A stretch of DNA of 64,000 bases from Gyromitra esculenta (Eukaryota; Ascomycota; Pezizomycetes; Pezizales; Discinaceae). The notes under the pieces are model-generated. The model worked only from the letters and a program-made list of their open reading frames with translations, was not told where the DNA came from and searched no databases. Positions 14,001-25,501 of the stretch are shown piece by piece. Where the stretch lies: contig JBCAML010000005.1 in the NCBI GenBank assembly GCA_038503075.1, positions 806,001-870,000 on the forward strand, read 5' to 3'. The position numbers were made by a program, and so were the translations under genes. How positions within the stretch are numbered: the first letter of the stretch is position 1; the number at the start of each line of letters is the position of its first letter.

Positions 14001-14801
14001 TAGAATCGATCGTTGTCTCCACTAATGTACGTGCATGTTCCTTCTCTTGTATACTTCACTCGCTTGAAGTTACATCTCCCTTTTTACGTTGTAAAGGGGC
14101 GACACAGGGTTAAAAATCTTTAGTACTTAGGCTTCGCCCCCGCTTCGTGATACCTCTTCTGATACCATTTTAGGGAAGCATCCGTCACGATACTGCACCT
14201 CACCCCTCACCCTTTGTCCTATGACACTCAAGGGCATCTTCTCGTCTATCTTTTCATACAGGCAGCCTTCTCTTTTCGATTACACCCCTCTTCACTTCCG
14301 CTTGGTGCGCGCCTCCACCTCATACTCTTTTGTGATTGATGCGCCAGCAGACCACTACTCAGGGCACCAGTAGTGTTCTACCAGTCACATCGTACTTCGC
14401 TCATCGGTCTCCATACGCCACTAATACTTGTTACTGCCGGGTTTATGGCCTTTTTTTGTTTTAGGAAAGATTCAGAAGTAGGGTTTTGTTCACGCCATAA
14501 CTTCTGTTGCATGTGATATTCTTTAACCTAATAAAAACAGTAAAACGACGATTTAACCAAAAAAAAGGTTTCTATTGGTGTAGCCTACGGGGCAGCAAGA
14601 AATAAGAGTCATGAGGATGAGTTGCCTCGAGGATCTAGGGTGGTATAAAAAAATGGGGTATTACCTCTCCTCAAGTTCACTTCCCATTATATAAACTACA
14701 AATACAATCCTTAAAATGGTATTATGTTTGTTATTTTATATCTAGGAGGTTCAATATATCTTTAAGCACAATATGTATGTGTTTAGTGGCGTTTATTTTT
14801 A
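11026..14801. other. gene-poor region downstream of the F-box gene
   Basis: The first 300 bases are probably 3' UTR. After that no coding frame of note was found. It carries TACATGTA palindromes at 11364, 11965, 12618 and 13483, a foldback sequence at 12003-12115 (listed separately) and AT-rich stretches. Composition and scattered stops suggest old relic DNA, but no parent element could be named. Confidence 0.5.
12003..12115. repeat. inverted repeat, about 28 bp arms
   Basis: Arms 12003-12032 and 12088-12115 are reverse complements except for a 2-base indel and one mismatch. The core is CTAGGGGTAGGGGTATG. The loop is 55 bases. The structure would fold into a strong hairpin. The arm core resembles two copies of a TAGGGG-type repeat, but it is too short to call telomeric. 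Confidence 0.7.
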
Positions 14802-15165
14802 CTAAAAAACTGAAGAATTCCTAAAGTCCCTCAAGCCACCGCCTCGAGGCACAAGTATACGTCTTCTCTGCTCGAATAACGACAAAGAGGATGGCCTCGA
14901 GGCGCCTCGTAGACCACGCCAGTCGTGATCCGAATCAATCTCTTCATCCACATCAGTCTCATCCGAGTCACTCTCTTCCTCAACTTTAAGTTCCTTTCTC
15001 TCATCTTCGTCTTCCTTGTCTTCCTTGTTTTCCTCGTTTTCCCTCGTTTCCCTTGCTTTCCCCGTCTTCCTCGCTTTCTTCGCTTTCCCCATCTTCCTCA
15101 ATTACCTTGACTTCCTTGTCTTCGTCATCATCTCTATTTCCATGCCCCTCATCTCCAAGTGGCCA
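14802..15165 (-). other. charged low-complexity coding-like tract
   Basis: Read on the minus strand, this stretch is purine-rich and encodes runs of Lys/Arg/Glu/Asp in more than one frame (an acidic DEDKE tract, then a basic KGNEGKRGKQG tract, then acidic ESDSDETDVDEE). It lies immediately downstream of the broken ANK-ZZ gene and may be a degraded C-terminal tail of it, or a separate expansion. On the plus strand it appears as an imperfect TCTTC/TTCCTT repeat between about 14985 and 15110. Confidence 0.4.
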
Positions 15166-15167
15166 TA

Positions 15168-16469
15168 TTAGGTCTGAAGCTGAGCGGTATATTCCGAATT
15201 TTTTTTAATACCACCAGCTATGAAACTGATCCTCATAGCATGCTCTGTACCGAGACAGCGCTTTTCGTCACCATAGCATTCCTGACATATGTCATAGTTA
15301 TCGCTTTTACACACGCAGCAGTCTGGCGCAATTTTTGGTCAGCTTGCGTTCTAAGTAAGACTCGGAACTAGGCTTGGGAAGTAACTTACGGTGGTAGAAA
15401 GCATTCCCCTCTATCACAATTGATTTATAGCATGTATCACATGCCACGTGAGCCCAAGAGATGATCCGAGAGCAGGGTGGGTTTCCATCAAGCGTTTTGA
15501 TCTCTTGCTTGACCCCATCCGGCCCAGCAATGTGTTGGAGGAGTAGGATCCGCACCGATGGTTTGATGGCTACATCGAGTGGCTCTCGCCCATAGTTATC
15601 TTTGATTGCGTGATCCGCTTTTCTTTTTAGCGGAGATCGAGTTTCCTCTACTAGTCCAGTAGCACGGCAGAAAACAAAGCTATACGGCCTTTCTTATCCT
15701 GACGGTTGACATCTAGTATTTCAATTATCGGGAGGTGTCCGGTATGCTATGCTAGGGAAATTGGTGTGGTGCCGCTATCCGTCTAGGCATCTGGATTCGC
15801 TTCAGTAGCTAAGAGTAGCTTCACAATGTCTAAGTGCCCGTTCTGAGATGCTTCGTGCAATGGCGTGGATTTTATTTTATCTGTATGTTGTGGGTTTGCA
15901 TGATAGAGGAGAAGGAGCTCTGTGATGGCCTTCTCTCCTATCCTCGCGGCAAGGGATAATGGTGTTAGGCCTTTTAAATCCACGGGATCCACATCCGCCT
16001 CATCTACCGGAAGAAGATTTACCTCCTGTAAATTTCGGTTGTAAGCACCCAAATGCAATGGCGTCTGACCGTCCAACCTTTTACAGTTGATGTCCATACT
16101 ATAATCGCTCAACAGGTCCTTTACTATTTCCATATGTGCATATTGTACTGCTAGGTGTAATAACGTATCTTCGAATTTATTTTGTGGCCCTCGGTTTCCC
16201 ACCTTACTAATAAGCTGCTCCATCACCTTGATGTGCCCATTCTTCGCAGCCAAACAGAATGGAGTAGGAAGTCGCGTGTGGTCCCTGGCATTTATCCTAA
16301 TTTCCTCACCCAGGAGAAGGCTAACCACAAACTCGTATCCACCCTGAGCGGCATAGTGCAGTGGCGTGAAATCTTTATTGTCTAAAATATCGGCATCCAC
16401 ACTAGCCTTTAAGAGTTGTTCCGCGATGTTGTGAATCTTGTAAGAAGAAGAAGTAATGTTCTCATTAAG
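15168..16469 (-). pseudogene. broken ankyrin-repeat / ZZ zinc-finger gene
   Basis: Minus-strand remnant. From 16469 to 15786 it encodes about five or six ankyrin repeats (FTPLHYAAQGGYEFVVSLLL, TPLHLGAYN, LTPLSLAARIGEKAITELLL, STPLHEASQNGHLDIVKLLL). The frame then meets TAG at 15785-15783, 15749-15747 and 15653-15651 and shifts frame near 15655. It continues as LVEETRSP and IKDNYGREPLDVAI. A ZZ-type zinc finger follows: CDTC ahead of NAFYH, an intron 15389-15323 (GTAAGT donor, CAG acceptor), then CCVCKSDNYDICQECY. It ends at 15168. The stops fit CAG-to-TAG changes. ANK proteins ending in ZZ are common in Pezizomycotina and are often NACHT-type; no NACHT part is visible upstream, so this is the 3' part of a dead gene. 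Confidence 0.8.
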
Positions 16470-16686
16470 CTATCCAATGGATGTTATATACCCGAGATCC
16501 CGACTAAAGCCGGGACTTATGTAGATAACTTAGTACGTATAGTTGGGTTAGCTGACCAGGAGGTTTTAGTGGACCATGACAGGGCCCGTTCCTAGCTCGC
16601 TTCCCAGCTCTCTTTGGGGCCCGTTTCCTGCTCACCTTCTAGCCTGCTTCCCTGCTCGCTTTGGCACCTGTTACTTGCCTCCTGCT

Positions 16687-16738
16687 GTAGATAGATAGAT
16701 AGGTAGATAGGTAGATATATAGAGCAATAGAGCAATAG
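16687..16738. repeat. GATA/GGTA-type microsatellite
   Basis: Imperfect tetranucleotide repeat (TAGA and TAGG units) followed by repeats of AGAGCAAT. It lies just upstream of the broken ANK-ZZ gene. Confidence 0.8.
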
Positions 16739-17063
16739 AGAAATACGTATAGAAGAGAAAACAAGCATATGAAGCCCCAAAGCGCAGCGAGAGAAAGGAG
16801 GTGCGCTATTGACCTCCAGGAGACGGTGACTTTGCAGGACCTGCGCCCAGACGTGGCACTTATCACGAGTGTCACCGGGGGAAATGCTCTAGAAAGAATT
16901 GTCGAAAATGATGCTCAGAGAGGACGACCCCCAAGAGGTCGGCACCCAGGAGAGGTCGGTTTTTGTTTTGCAATAGGAGGGCTATATTCCGCCCAGACCG
17001 CCCTAGCTGCCTAATGCACCGGGCGGACGGTGCGACATTTCGCTTTTTTGCTGATACAGGATC

Positions 17064-17295
17064 GACAGCAGGATCGACCCCCTAGCGAGCCCTATATGAC
17101 ACCTGCTCGACAGCTGGATCAACCTCTCTCAGACACCCATATAGACCCCATTCGACAGCTGAATCAATCTCCTTAGAGACTTCCCTAAGACGCCCACATA
17201 AGCCCTGCTAGACTGCAGGATCGATCACCCTAGCAAGCTCCATACCACCTGCCTAGGCGCCTTTTTGACATCCTGTTCGACTGCGGGTGGGTAGA
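17064..17295. repeat. degenerate tandem repeat of GACAGCWGGATC units
   Basis: Units beginning GACAGC or GACTGC, mostly followed by a GATC/AATC step and a C-rich tail (CACCC, CCTAG), start near 17064, 17109, 17154, 17211 and 17279. Spacing is about 45-68 bases. Only five diverged units are present, so this is a decayed minisatellite. The stretch 16590-16670 just upstream is also repetitive (GCTCGCTTCC-like units). Confidence 0.55.
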
Positions 17296-17718
17296 GCAGG
17301 AGGGGGAGCAGGAGAGCGCAGGAGAGAGCAGAGAGCGTAGGGTACCATATAAGTATATAGCTTAGTAGATTAAGAGAATTGACGATGTCACACGTATTTA
17401 TAAACTTGAAAACAGCGTGACAGGAACGTGACCGTGATGCGTCTATAGAATCCAGCTTGTCTAGTGCGTGCAGACGAGATAATACGTAGGACGTACGGGG
17501 CGAGAATTGATTTTCTGATACTACGCCCAGAAGTAGGATTGGTACTAGTATAGCTGTGCTGGGCACGCCTAAACGTAAAAGGCTTTTGCTCTACACTGAA
17601 CACGCTGTCCAAAAAAATCACCCGTCCAGTCCACCCAGTCAGTCAGACTGCATCCAGTGCCCTACACGCACCCTGATACAGACCCCCTTTTTGCCGATGA
17701 GTACTTTTTTGTCCTAAG

Positions 17719-17997
17719 TTTCACTGTGAATTGAATTGGATTGAATACTTCTGGAGAAGAGTTAAATAATATACTATAGCTAATTGTGGCTATGATATTA
17801 AATCACTGAGGGATAGTATCTCTCTTGCATTGGACCAGGCTTCTGGTCATATTCCTAAATGATTGGAGAAGTCTCTTACTAGTAGGACCAGGGAAGCATA
17901 TAGTAATGGTTTACCTTATGGAAGCGAACAGTCCAAATAGAGAACCTATAATAACCATAGAAGAGCATATTTTCGCCTTGCACTTACTGTATTGTAG
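17719..17997 (+). mobile_element. relic 3' end of a DDE transposase
   Basis: One frame from 17719 to 17997 reads FHCELNWIEYFWRRVK, stop, then NCGYDIKSLRDS, ALDQASGHIPK, stop, then EAYSNGLPYGSEQSK, stop, and finally YNNHRRAYF. This order (ELNxIExFW, NCxY, AYxxGL, HRR) matches the C-terminal end of a Tc1/mariner-like fungal transposase family, the ELNWIE glutamate being the last acidic residue of the triad. Internal TAA, TGA and TAG codons can each derive from CAA, CGA and CAG. The N-terminal half was not found upstream, so this is a truncated, inactive copy. Confidence 0.7.
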
Positions 17998-18509
17998 TAG
18001 TTGATAGTGTGTAGAAAACAGTAGCTGGACCTTGAGGGAGTCTTTTTCCTACAGGTATCCTAAAACTGGATTTTAGAGGCACCTAGTATTCGTTGCACGA
18101 GACCACATTCTTACTTTCTTACTAATATATCATACTAGAGCTTATATTTAAAAGGGTGTACCCCTAAAACTGTTCATGGTTGAGTAACACTCAATTATTA
18201 CTTTCCCCGTGTTGCTCAAAATCGAATCATGGAAAATGACTCGCCTCTTGGCAGCACTCTTGGCGCACCACATCCAAATTCGATTGGTCTACATTTATCC
18301 ATACGCGTGCCATAGCTTAAATAGGAATCATTTGCACCTTGCCCGGCCGGGTAAGCGCCACGTAGTTACCCTGCCGTTACTTGAGTCATTCCCCCTCCCC
18401 CGCAATGCAAATGGACCTTATCGATTGAGTCCCCACCTCAACCTTCAGGACCTATCGAATCGCCTCAGGGACCCACAAACCCCTAATAGAATAAAATAAA
18501 AATTCAACT
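17998..18509. other. upstream region of the PheRS alpha gene
   Basis: No gene seen. The region separates the transposase relic from the PheRS start. It contains a purine/pyrimidine-mixed stretch without a clear TATA box. The 100 bases before the ATG contain C-rich tracts that may belong to the promoter. Confidence 0.5.
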
Positions 18510-20326
18510 ATGGCATCTAATCTTGCAACCCAAGTCTTGCACACCCTCGAAAAAGCCACTGCGCTACCGTTGGCGTCAGCGAAGGCGTTCCCTAATGTCG
18601 ACCCCCCGATCCTTAAGGGAGCTCTTGACTCGCTACACAGCAGGGAAATGGTTGTATATGAGACGATTGATCGCGAAGAAGCAGTGTTGACTGACGAGGC
18701 ACAATCTATTGTTAATGAGGGAAGTCACGAGGCGAAGGTCTATGATGCGGTTTGCAAGGCTGTTGGTGGGTTGAAGATTAGCGAATTACCTGTATGTTGA
18801 GTAGCTCGTCTTAGGTGGTGAAATTGAACTATGGCGCTAATTTTGATTGAGTAGAAAATTGTAGGCGCGAATGCGGCGAAGGTTGGGCAAGGAAAAGCTT
18901 TCAAAGAGAAGTGGATTAAAAAGGATGGGGATAAATTGGTCAAGATGGTGCGTAGAACTGTTCATTTTTCTTCAAAATTCCGCAATTGCTGATATGGAGT
19001 TCGAAACAGGCTTCCTCGATCAAAGATGTGACCCGTGACCAGCTGCGCACCATCTCGGAAACCCACACCCACCCAGACGCGAAGGTCGTGGTCGACCTCA
19101 AAAAACGGAAGCTTATAGTTATGCAGAAGCGCATAAGCTTCAAGATCAGCAAGGGTCCTAAGTTTGGTCTTGAGGTTGTAAAAGAGGAGACTGATCTGAC
19201 TGCGGATATGATCACGACGTTAGTGTCCGAGTGAGAAAGCATGTCTAGCCGGCCCAATTTTGCTAACTGTCTTTCTCAGCGGCGCATGGAAGTTGCAGAA
19301 ATTCAAACCCTATAACTTTGCCGCCCTGGGGGCAAACACTCCCAGTGGAGCTCTACATCCTTGTCGGTACCCTCCTGGAACACGACCTCCGCCTCCGCTA
19401 AGATCATGAGACTGATGCGCCGTGGTTGAAAAACAGTAAATAAAGTTCGCCACGAGTTCCGTAATATCTTCTTTGAAATGGGCTTCACGGAAATGCCCAC
19501 CAACCGGTGAATTCTTCCCAATCCCTCATCTTCCTAAACCCCCGCTGATCTTCCACCTAGCTTCGTTGAATCTGGCTTCTGGAACTTCGACACTCTCTTC
19601 GTCCCGCAGCAGCACCCCGCACGCGATCTCCAAGATACCTTCTACATCAGCGACCCACCCCTTGCCGATAAACCACGTGATGACGAAACCGGTGAGTTCC
19701 TCTCAGAGTATTGGGACAACGTCCGTGAGGTCCACCAAGAAGGCAAATTCGGTTCACTGGGATACCGCTACCCATGGAAAGAAGAAGAGTCCCTCCGCCT
19801 CGTTCTGCGCACTCACACCACTGCCGTTTCCGCTGCGATGCTGCATAAACTTGCCAAAAACCCTGGCCCCGCACGGTACTTTTCGATCGATCGGGTGTTC
19901 AGGAATGAAACTGTCGATGCTACTCACTTGGCTGAGTTCCATCAGGTCGAGGGGGTGATTGCAGATTACAATCTCACGCTCGGTGATCTAATTGGGTTCA
20001 TGCGCGCGTTCTTTGGGAAGATGGGTGTACACCAGCTACGTTTCAAGCCAGCGTATAATCCATACACCGAACCGTCGATGGAGATCTTTGGGTACCACGA
20101 AGGGCTGGGCAAATGGGTTGAGATTGGGAACTCGGGGATGTTCAGGCCGGAGATGTTGGAGGCGATGGGGCTACCGAAGGATATGAGGGTACACGGATGG
20201 GGATTGAGCTTGGAAAGGCCAACTATGATACGGTACAAAGTTAGTAATATTCGGGAATTGCTAGGGCATAAAGTGGATCTAGGATTCGTTGAGGCGAATG
20301 CTGCAGTCAGGTTAGATAGGGAGTAG
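18510..20326 (+). CDS. FRS2: phenylalanyl-tRNA synthetase alpha subunit, cytosolic
   Basis: Charges tRNA-Phe as part of the cytosolic alpha2-beta2 enzyme. Six exons: 18510-18791, 18855-18947, 19010-19230, 19280-19362, 19437-19506 and 19561-20326. All junctions are in phase and give 504 residues, the usual length of the eukaryotic subunit (yeast 503). The N-terminal part is the winged-helix tRNA-binding region ([20 protein letters not shown]). The catalytic core shows [41 protein letters not shown], then [34 protein letters not shown] and the C-terminal [14 protein letters not shown]. The apparent stops between 19363 and 19560 lie in introns, not in a broken frame: HP-L-NKVRHEF and PTN-R-FVESGF are restored exactly across GT-AG junctions. 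It is intact and essential in yeast. The next gene is 3 kb away on the other strand. Confidence 0.96.
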
Positions 20327-23300
20327 AATCTGCGATTCTTATTCATCGAAGCTTGTACTGGTAGATAAAAAAACCCTCCCGATATCGTAATAGATGGGGG
20401 AAGAATTGTAGAGAATTCTGAATATCAAAAAATACATTCTAGTTCCTTGCTCATCAACAAGTCTGTGAGTAAGAGAAGCGTATCTAACGTAGTAAGGTCC
20501 ACGAGCACGAGTGTGATTTCAAAGAGACAGTCAGAAGTACAGAAGATACAGAAGATACAGAAATATTTCAATCTTCAACTCACAAATTATGACTACTACA
20601 TAAAGTAATGCATCAAATGAAACCTGGTTCATACAAATATATCCACTCCCCAAAACCCGCATATCTAAAGATATCAGCCCACGGCCCACCAACATCCGAC
20701 CTCGGCCGAGGACCCCGTTTTCAACGCAGCATGCCTTTTACCACACAGAAGCACAGAGGGAGAAGAGGGAAGAAAAAAGAAATGAGCCTCCGAATACTAC
20801 TACAGGAGCAACATACGTTTCATGACCTCTACGGGCGCGCACACACGCACACACGAAAGGGGGAAATGATGAAAAAGCAAAAGGGGGGGAAGAAAACGCG
20901 GTACATATCAAAAATCTGAAAGGAAAAGCACCCCGTCCTCCACATTCTACCAGTCAGCTCAATTCCCATTTGTTAGTCCCATGCCCCCACCATCCATTAT
21001 TCCATATTATTGTCAATTTTCCACCACCTTCCAACCTTCATCACTAACTATTATTTACTGCCGCTGCTGATAATTATCATCCACGCTCTCTCATTTGCCT
21101 CTATTCCCGTCTAGTTCCTTTCCCTCTCGTGGGCTCATGAGACCTCGATATGATAACAAACCCACTAGGGCTAAGCTACTGAAGGAACCATCCTCTTGCC
21201 CTCCACGTTTTTATTGCTAGTTTCCGCTGCCTTTCCTCCTCCGGTGATTGTATTTGACGACCATCCATGGCGATAATGGAGGCCGTTTGTTGACCGGTTT
21301 CTTTGCTATATCAGCATGGAGTGTTAGATTCGAGCTTAAAGTGGAAGAGGATAGAAAGGACTTACCTGATGCAATTTCCGCTGATCCACCCCAGAGAGGA
21401 AACTAACTACGGTACAGATGGGTGGATGTATTAGCAGATTGGTCATTAAAGATGGGCGGTTCGTGAAGGCATTCTGAGCACCCGTGTGCGCGTGTTTGCA
21501 TGCGCGTGTCAGTAGTACAGCAAGAGAATCCTGATGGAATTCCATCAACTAAAGCAAGGAAGGAGCAAAAATGAGCGGAAAAATGGGGATCGAGGAGGAT
21601 TCGGTGTTCCTGATGGTGGTGGGTTGATGAGAAGGAGAAGGTGGAGGAAAGAGTAAGAAAGGCGGTATTGATTCTAATTAATGGAATAGCACTGGACATC
21701 CACTGGTTAGAGGCTGTGAGCGCTGTGGGTGCATCTTCTATAAAACTGGGGCGACAGACGGGATACACTACGTGTTTTCGCGCTAGCGTATGCTGTCCTA
21801 GCTATTCAATGGGCTGTTGTTGACAATAATTATGTATAGTGCATAATTTCCATTCTTTTTACTAGGAATTCTTTGAACAAGGCTGTTGCAGAAATATATT
21901 TTTGTGTCTTGACCGTGCCGAGTGATGGGGGATGATTACGCTGGTTCGCTAATTCACGTACTACATACTCCATAAAGACCCAACCTAGTGTAGTCCACGA
22001 GGATGAGGTGCCGCGGGGTTTAGTGAGAGTAGAATAAAGATCTATCTCACCTCGAGGTGCCTTGGGTTTCCCGAGGCAAATTCCCCATTATCTCGAGCAA
22101 CTCGAAGCAGACCCGAAGCACCTCGAGGCATACCTCTCGCACGGCTCCAGGTTAAGGCGTGAGAGTCAGCGGCCGTTGGCACGAGGAGCGATTTCAAGAG
22201 GAGCGAAATCGATGGGTTGGTAGAGAGGAGTCATTGGGAATGATAACAGCGATGAATACATATTTGTGGTTGGAGATACTTGAATGGATGTGGGTGTTTA
22301 TCTAGCTCTCACTAAGATTTCAGTATGGCATGCATGGCAGCCGGTATCGTAGAATCTTCAGGCTGTCGTACTTTCGAGCAACGGCATGTTGTCGAGCTGC
22401 TGCATAGATAGTCACTCGAAATGGTGACAGCAATGCATGTTGAATAGAATGATTATTCGTGATGCTCAGTAGACCGGTAAAGTAGTAAAGAGAAAACAGA
22501 ATAGAAGAACGGGCATAGAGCCCCATATATATACTCCCTATGGAGTCATATATAAACAGGTTTATGGGGGCTCTCTGGGCGCTGAATAGATCGGCCCGAG
22601 CAACCCCCATTAGTAGCGATGACATGCCACTAGGAAACCTATAGATATATATCTATAGGCTTCCTGGAGTTCACGTTCTCGGCAAGTATACCAGTTCAGC
22701 TAGAAGGTTTGGTTGTCATGGAAGCTCCCCAAGCCGATTTAATTGGTGCCCAAAGAATCCCTATATATCTCGGCTCTAGGGACTATATAGATATAAGGCT
22801 TGCAGCCCGTCTGCAGCCTTCCTCCCTCTTCTCTTCTCTAACGCTTTGCGCAGATACCAAATATATTCACTATCACCAACGATGCAGGTGATAGTGCCAG
22901 AATATCCTGTGCCTAGCAATCCAATCAGTACCCCCCAAAAAAAACTGCAGTGAAAATGTATAAATGCCTCTATTTGCAATCTTTGAAGAAGGTATCTAAA
23001 ATACACTCACGCCATCCAGGGCTATGGGAATTGCATTGCAAATATTGAAAACGGGTACCACTAACACCTCCCGTCAATCATGCCATACGCGTCAAAGCTC
23101 TTGGGAAACATTGCAACAGCCCAAGTGCCAACTCTGGCAAAAAAAAAAAATCCTACAAACCTAAAATATAAGTATAGTTACTCTCTCTTTTTCCCAAAAC
23201 GGTGGATGAACACCGTATAAATCCAATCATCCGAGCCCCCAAACACACAAGACGCCTGTAATTGTTGAAAACAGAGACCGCCAGAACATATAAAAACCCA

Positions 23301-23481
23301 CAAAATACAATCACAAAAAAAAAGACGAACGAAAAGTATAAACAAGCAGCCCAGCATCATTCCATCCGTTACGCGTATACCGCGTATGAAAAGTAAATCG
23401 CTTATCGGCCGCCTCTCAACGCCTATCCTCCCGAATATCTAATCAGCCATTGAACTACATCACAAACTTTTTACAGAAGAG
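20327..23481. other. intergenic region with foldback element
   Basis: No supportable gene between PheRS alpha and GTP cyclohydrolase I. Features include a short CAGAAGATA repeat at 20528-20566, A/G-rich tracts near 20860-20910, two CCTCGAGG palindromes at 22050 and 22121 and the foldback element at 22500-22800 (listed separately). The last 450 bases before 23482 are A/C-rich and are probably 3' UTR of the minus-strand gene. Confidence 0.55.
22500..22800. mobile_element. foldback MITE-like element, copy 1
   Basis: The left arm (about 22545-22614) and right arm (about 22720-22785) are diverged reverse complements. Compare GGGCGCTGAATAGATCGGCC on the left with GGCACCAATTAAATCGGC read from the right. 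Between them, near 22631-22665, sits a near-perfect palindrome around CCTATAGATATATATCTATAGG. A 71-bp segment (22545-22615) recurs in reverse orientation at 63930-64000 with 67 of 71 bases identical. No coding capacity is present. The structure and dispersal fit a non-autonomous foldback element. Exact ends and target-site duplication were not determined. Confidence 0.7.
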
Positions 23482-24450
23482 TTAACGGCTCACCACCAAA
23501 TGCATAAACTCCTCTCTCGTCCTAGTACTCTTCCTAAAAATCCCTGTCATACTACTCGTGGTGGTAGTCGCCGTCGTCTTACCCACGCCTCTCATAACCA
23601 TACACAAATGTGAACTCTCCATAACTACGGCCACCCCCTGCGGCTGCAGAATCTCCTCAATCGCCATAGCTACCTGTTTCGTCAACCGCTCCTGCAGCTG
23701 CAGTCTCCTCGCAAACATTTCCGCGATCCTAGCAAACTTGGACAATCCGAGAACCTTCCGTTTGGGGATGTATCCGATATGCATTTTCCCTGTAAACGGG
23801 ACGAGGTGGTGTTCACACATCGAGAAGATCTCAATATCCTTAACGATGACGAGTTCGTCGTGGTCCTCTGTGAAGACAGCGTTATTAATGATGGTATGAA
23901 GATTCTCTTCATATCCCTTCGTGAAGTAGAGCATGGCTTTCGCATAACGGGTTGGTGTATCCAAGAGCCCTTCACGATCTGGGTCTTCACCGATACATTC
24001 GAGGATTGTACGAATACTATCAAGAAATTAATTTTAGCTAACTAATAACCCAAAAGAAAGATGAAAGGCTTACGCTCCAGAAAGCTTATCTAGTCGTTCA
24101 ACCTTCTCCTCCGGGGTAGCTTCTAATCGTTGTTTCGTCCCTACACTTGGCCACGACAACCCATCATAATCTACCGGCGGCGTCGTAACATACGGGCTTC
24201 CTGGTCTACTCGCCTCTGGTGTTACAACCACAGGAGCAAGACGCGGGTTGCCCCGGAATGCTACCATGCTTTTCGCTCGCTCTGCCTGTGCGAATTCGGA
24301 GGGTGCGATGTCGTGCTGTGGTGGTAGTCCAGTGTCGTGGATCTTGAGAGAGGCGAAAAGTTTGTTGGTGTCATTGACGAGGAATTGGGCGTTTTCAACC
24401 AAAGGCATAGTGGAGGGAACCTCAATTCCAGGGGTGGTAGTGGGAGTCAT
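23482..24450 (-). CDS. FOL2: GTP cyclohydrolase I
   Basis: Converts GTP to 7,8-dihydroneopterin triphosphate, the first step of folate (and pterin) synthesis in the cytosol. Two exons on the minus strand, 24450-24074 and 24016-23482, join in phase 2 (GTAAGC donor, GATAG acceptor) and encode 303 residues. The first 110 residues are a Pro/Ser/Thr-rich extension that varies in fungi. The catalytic domain starts around the junction ([27 protein letters not shown], split by the intron). It carries the zinc/active-site segments [11 protein letters not shown] and [13 protein letters not shown] and the substrate-binding [11 protein letters not shown]. The C-terminus ([13 protein letters not shown]) matches the family. 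Nothing is missing. The start is the first ATG in frame and fits the length of fungal homologues. Confidence 0.96.
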
Positions 24451-25501
24451 TGAGGCAGTAGAAGTATATTTCTAAAAAAAAAGGAGGGGGGGTTGAGGTT
24501 GATCTGTGGGATAGTGAAAGAGCTTTGCAGTGAACCGAAATCTTAGACGGAGGTTTTTTCTAAAAAAAAAAGAGGTACAACAACTTTTGATAAGAGAAGA
24601 TCTGCTGTCGTGTACAAGGTAATAATATAACTCCAGGAACTGGGAAGGTTTGCAGAGGACTGAGACGAGCTTTAAAGAGAGAGGGAAGAGAAAGCTCTGT
24701 TCTTTAACCTTTTTTTTTGAGATCCCTGCATATCGACCCCACACCGTTACGCTTAGCTAGCCCAAAATGGCTTAATCTTGCACATAGAGTTTTTTTTGAC
24801 AGATCCAGTCACAAGGAATCACTCACAACCTTGCATATCTTGACAAACGCCTAGAGGAATTGGAAAATAATCCGATCGGACAGGAGCAGAAGATTAAAGG
24901 ACCCCAAGACGACTATCCTGTCAGTTTTTATTTATAATAGTACACAGGAACAACATAAACCGACCAAAAACAACACTCAACGGATCGGACACCTATTAGA
25001 AAAGTTCCAACATCGTACAATAGATAATTTTCAAGCGCCCCTCCGACATACCTGAGGATAGACTAACGTAAGAGAAACCCATATCCTCATTTATCCCGCA
25101 TGCCATTCCTCCCAGAAAAAAAAGAAAAAGAAAAAGAAACGAAAAAGATGCAAATAAACGATCGATGGAAAATATCCAAAAAAAAAAGGTATCGTATCAT
25201 CCCAACATTCCAGCCCAACTCCTATTTCCTTCAAGAGGATTTAAAACAAAAACAAAAAAGAATAATACAAAAAACACCAAGCGAGTGTTGCGCCATACGA
25301 CATCTATCCCAACCTAGCAAAAAAGAAGACAAGCGAGTGTAGAATACAGATGATCCAACCACCCACCTCACAAAAGAATCCCTATCGCCAAAAAATAACA
25401 GCAAGAAAACATCCTAGAATGTATAAGAAGCGAAGAATAAATAAAAATAACTCCAAAATCACCAATATATACCGTGAACAAAAAACCCCCATATATACAA
25501 A
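24451..25501. other. intergenic region between two minus-strand genes
   Basis: It holds the promoter side of GTP cyclohydrolase I (several T/A homopolymers between 24470 and 24800) and the 3' flank of the proline-rich gene, which is A-rich from 25110 to 25500. No gene is seen. Confidence 0.6.

Noticed and set aside
19363..19560. Apparent stops and frame changes in the PheRS alpha gene
   Set aside because: They fall in two introns with proper GT and AG ends. Splicing restores the conserved HPLNKVRHEF and PTNRFVESGF segments exactly.
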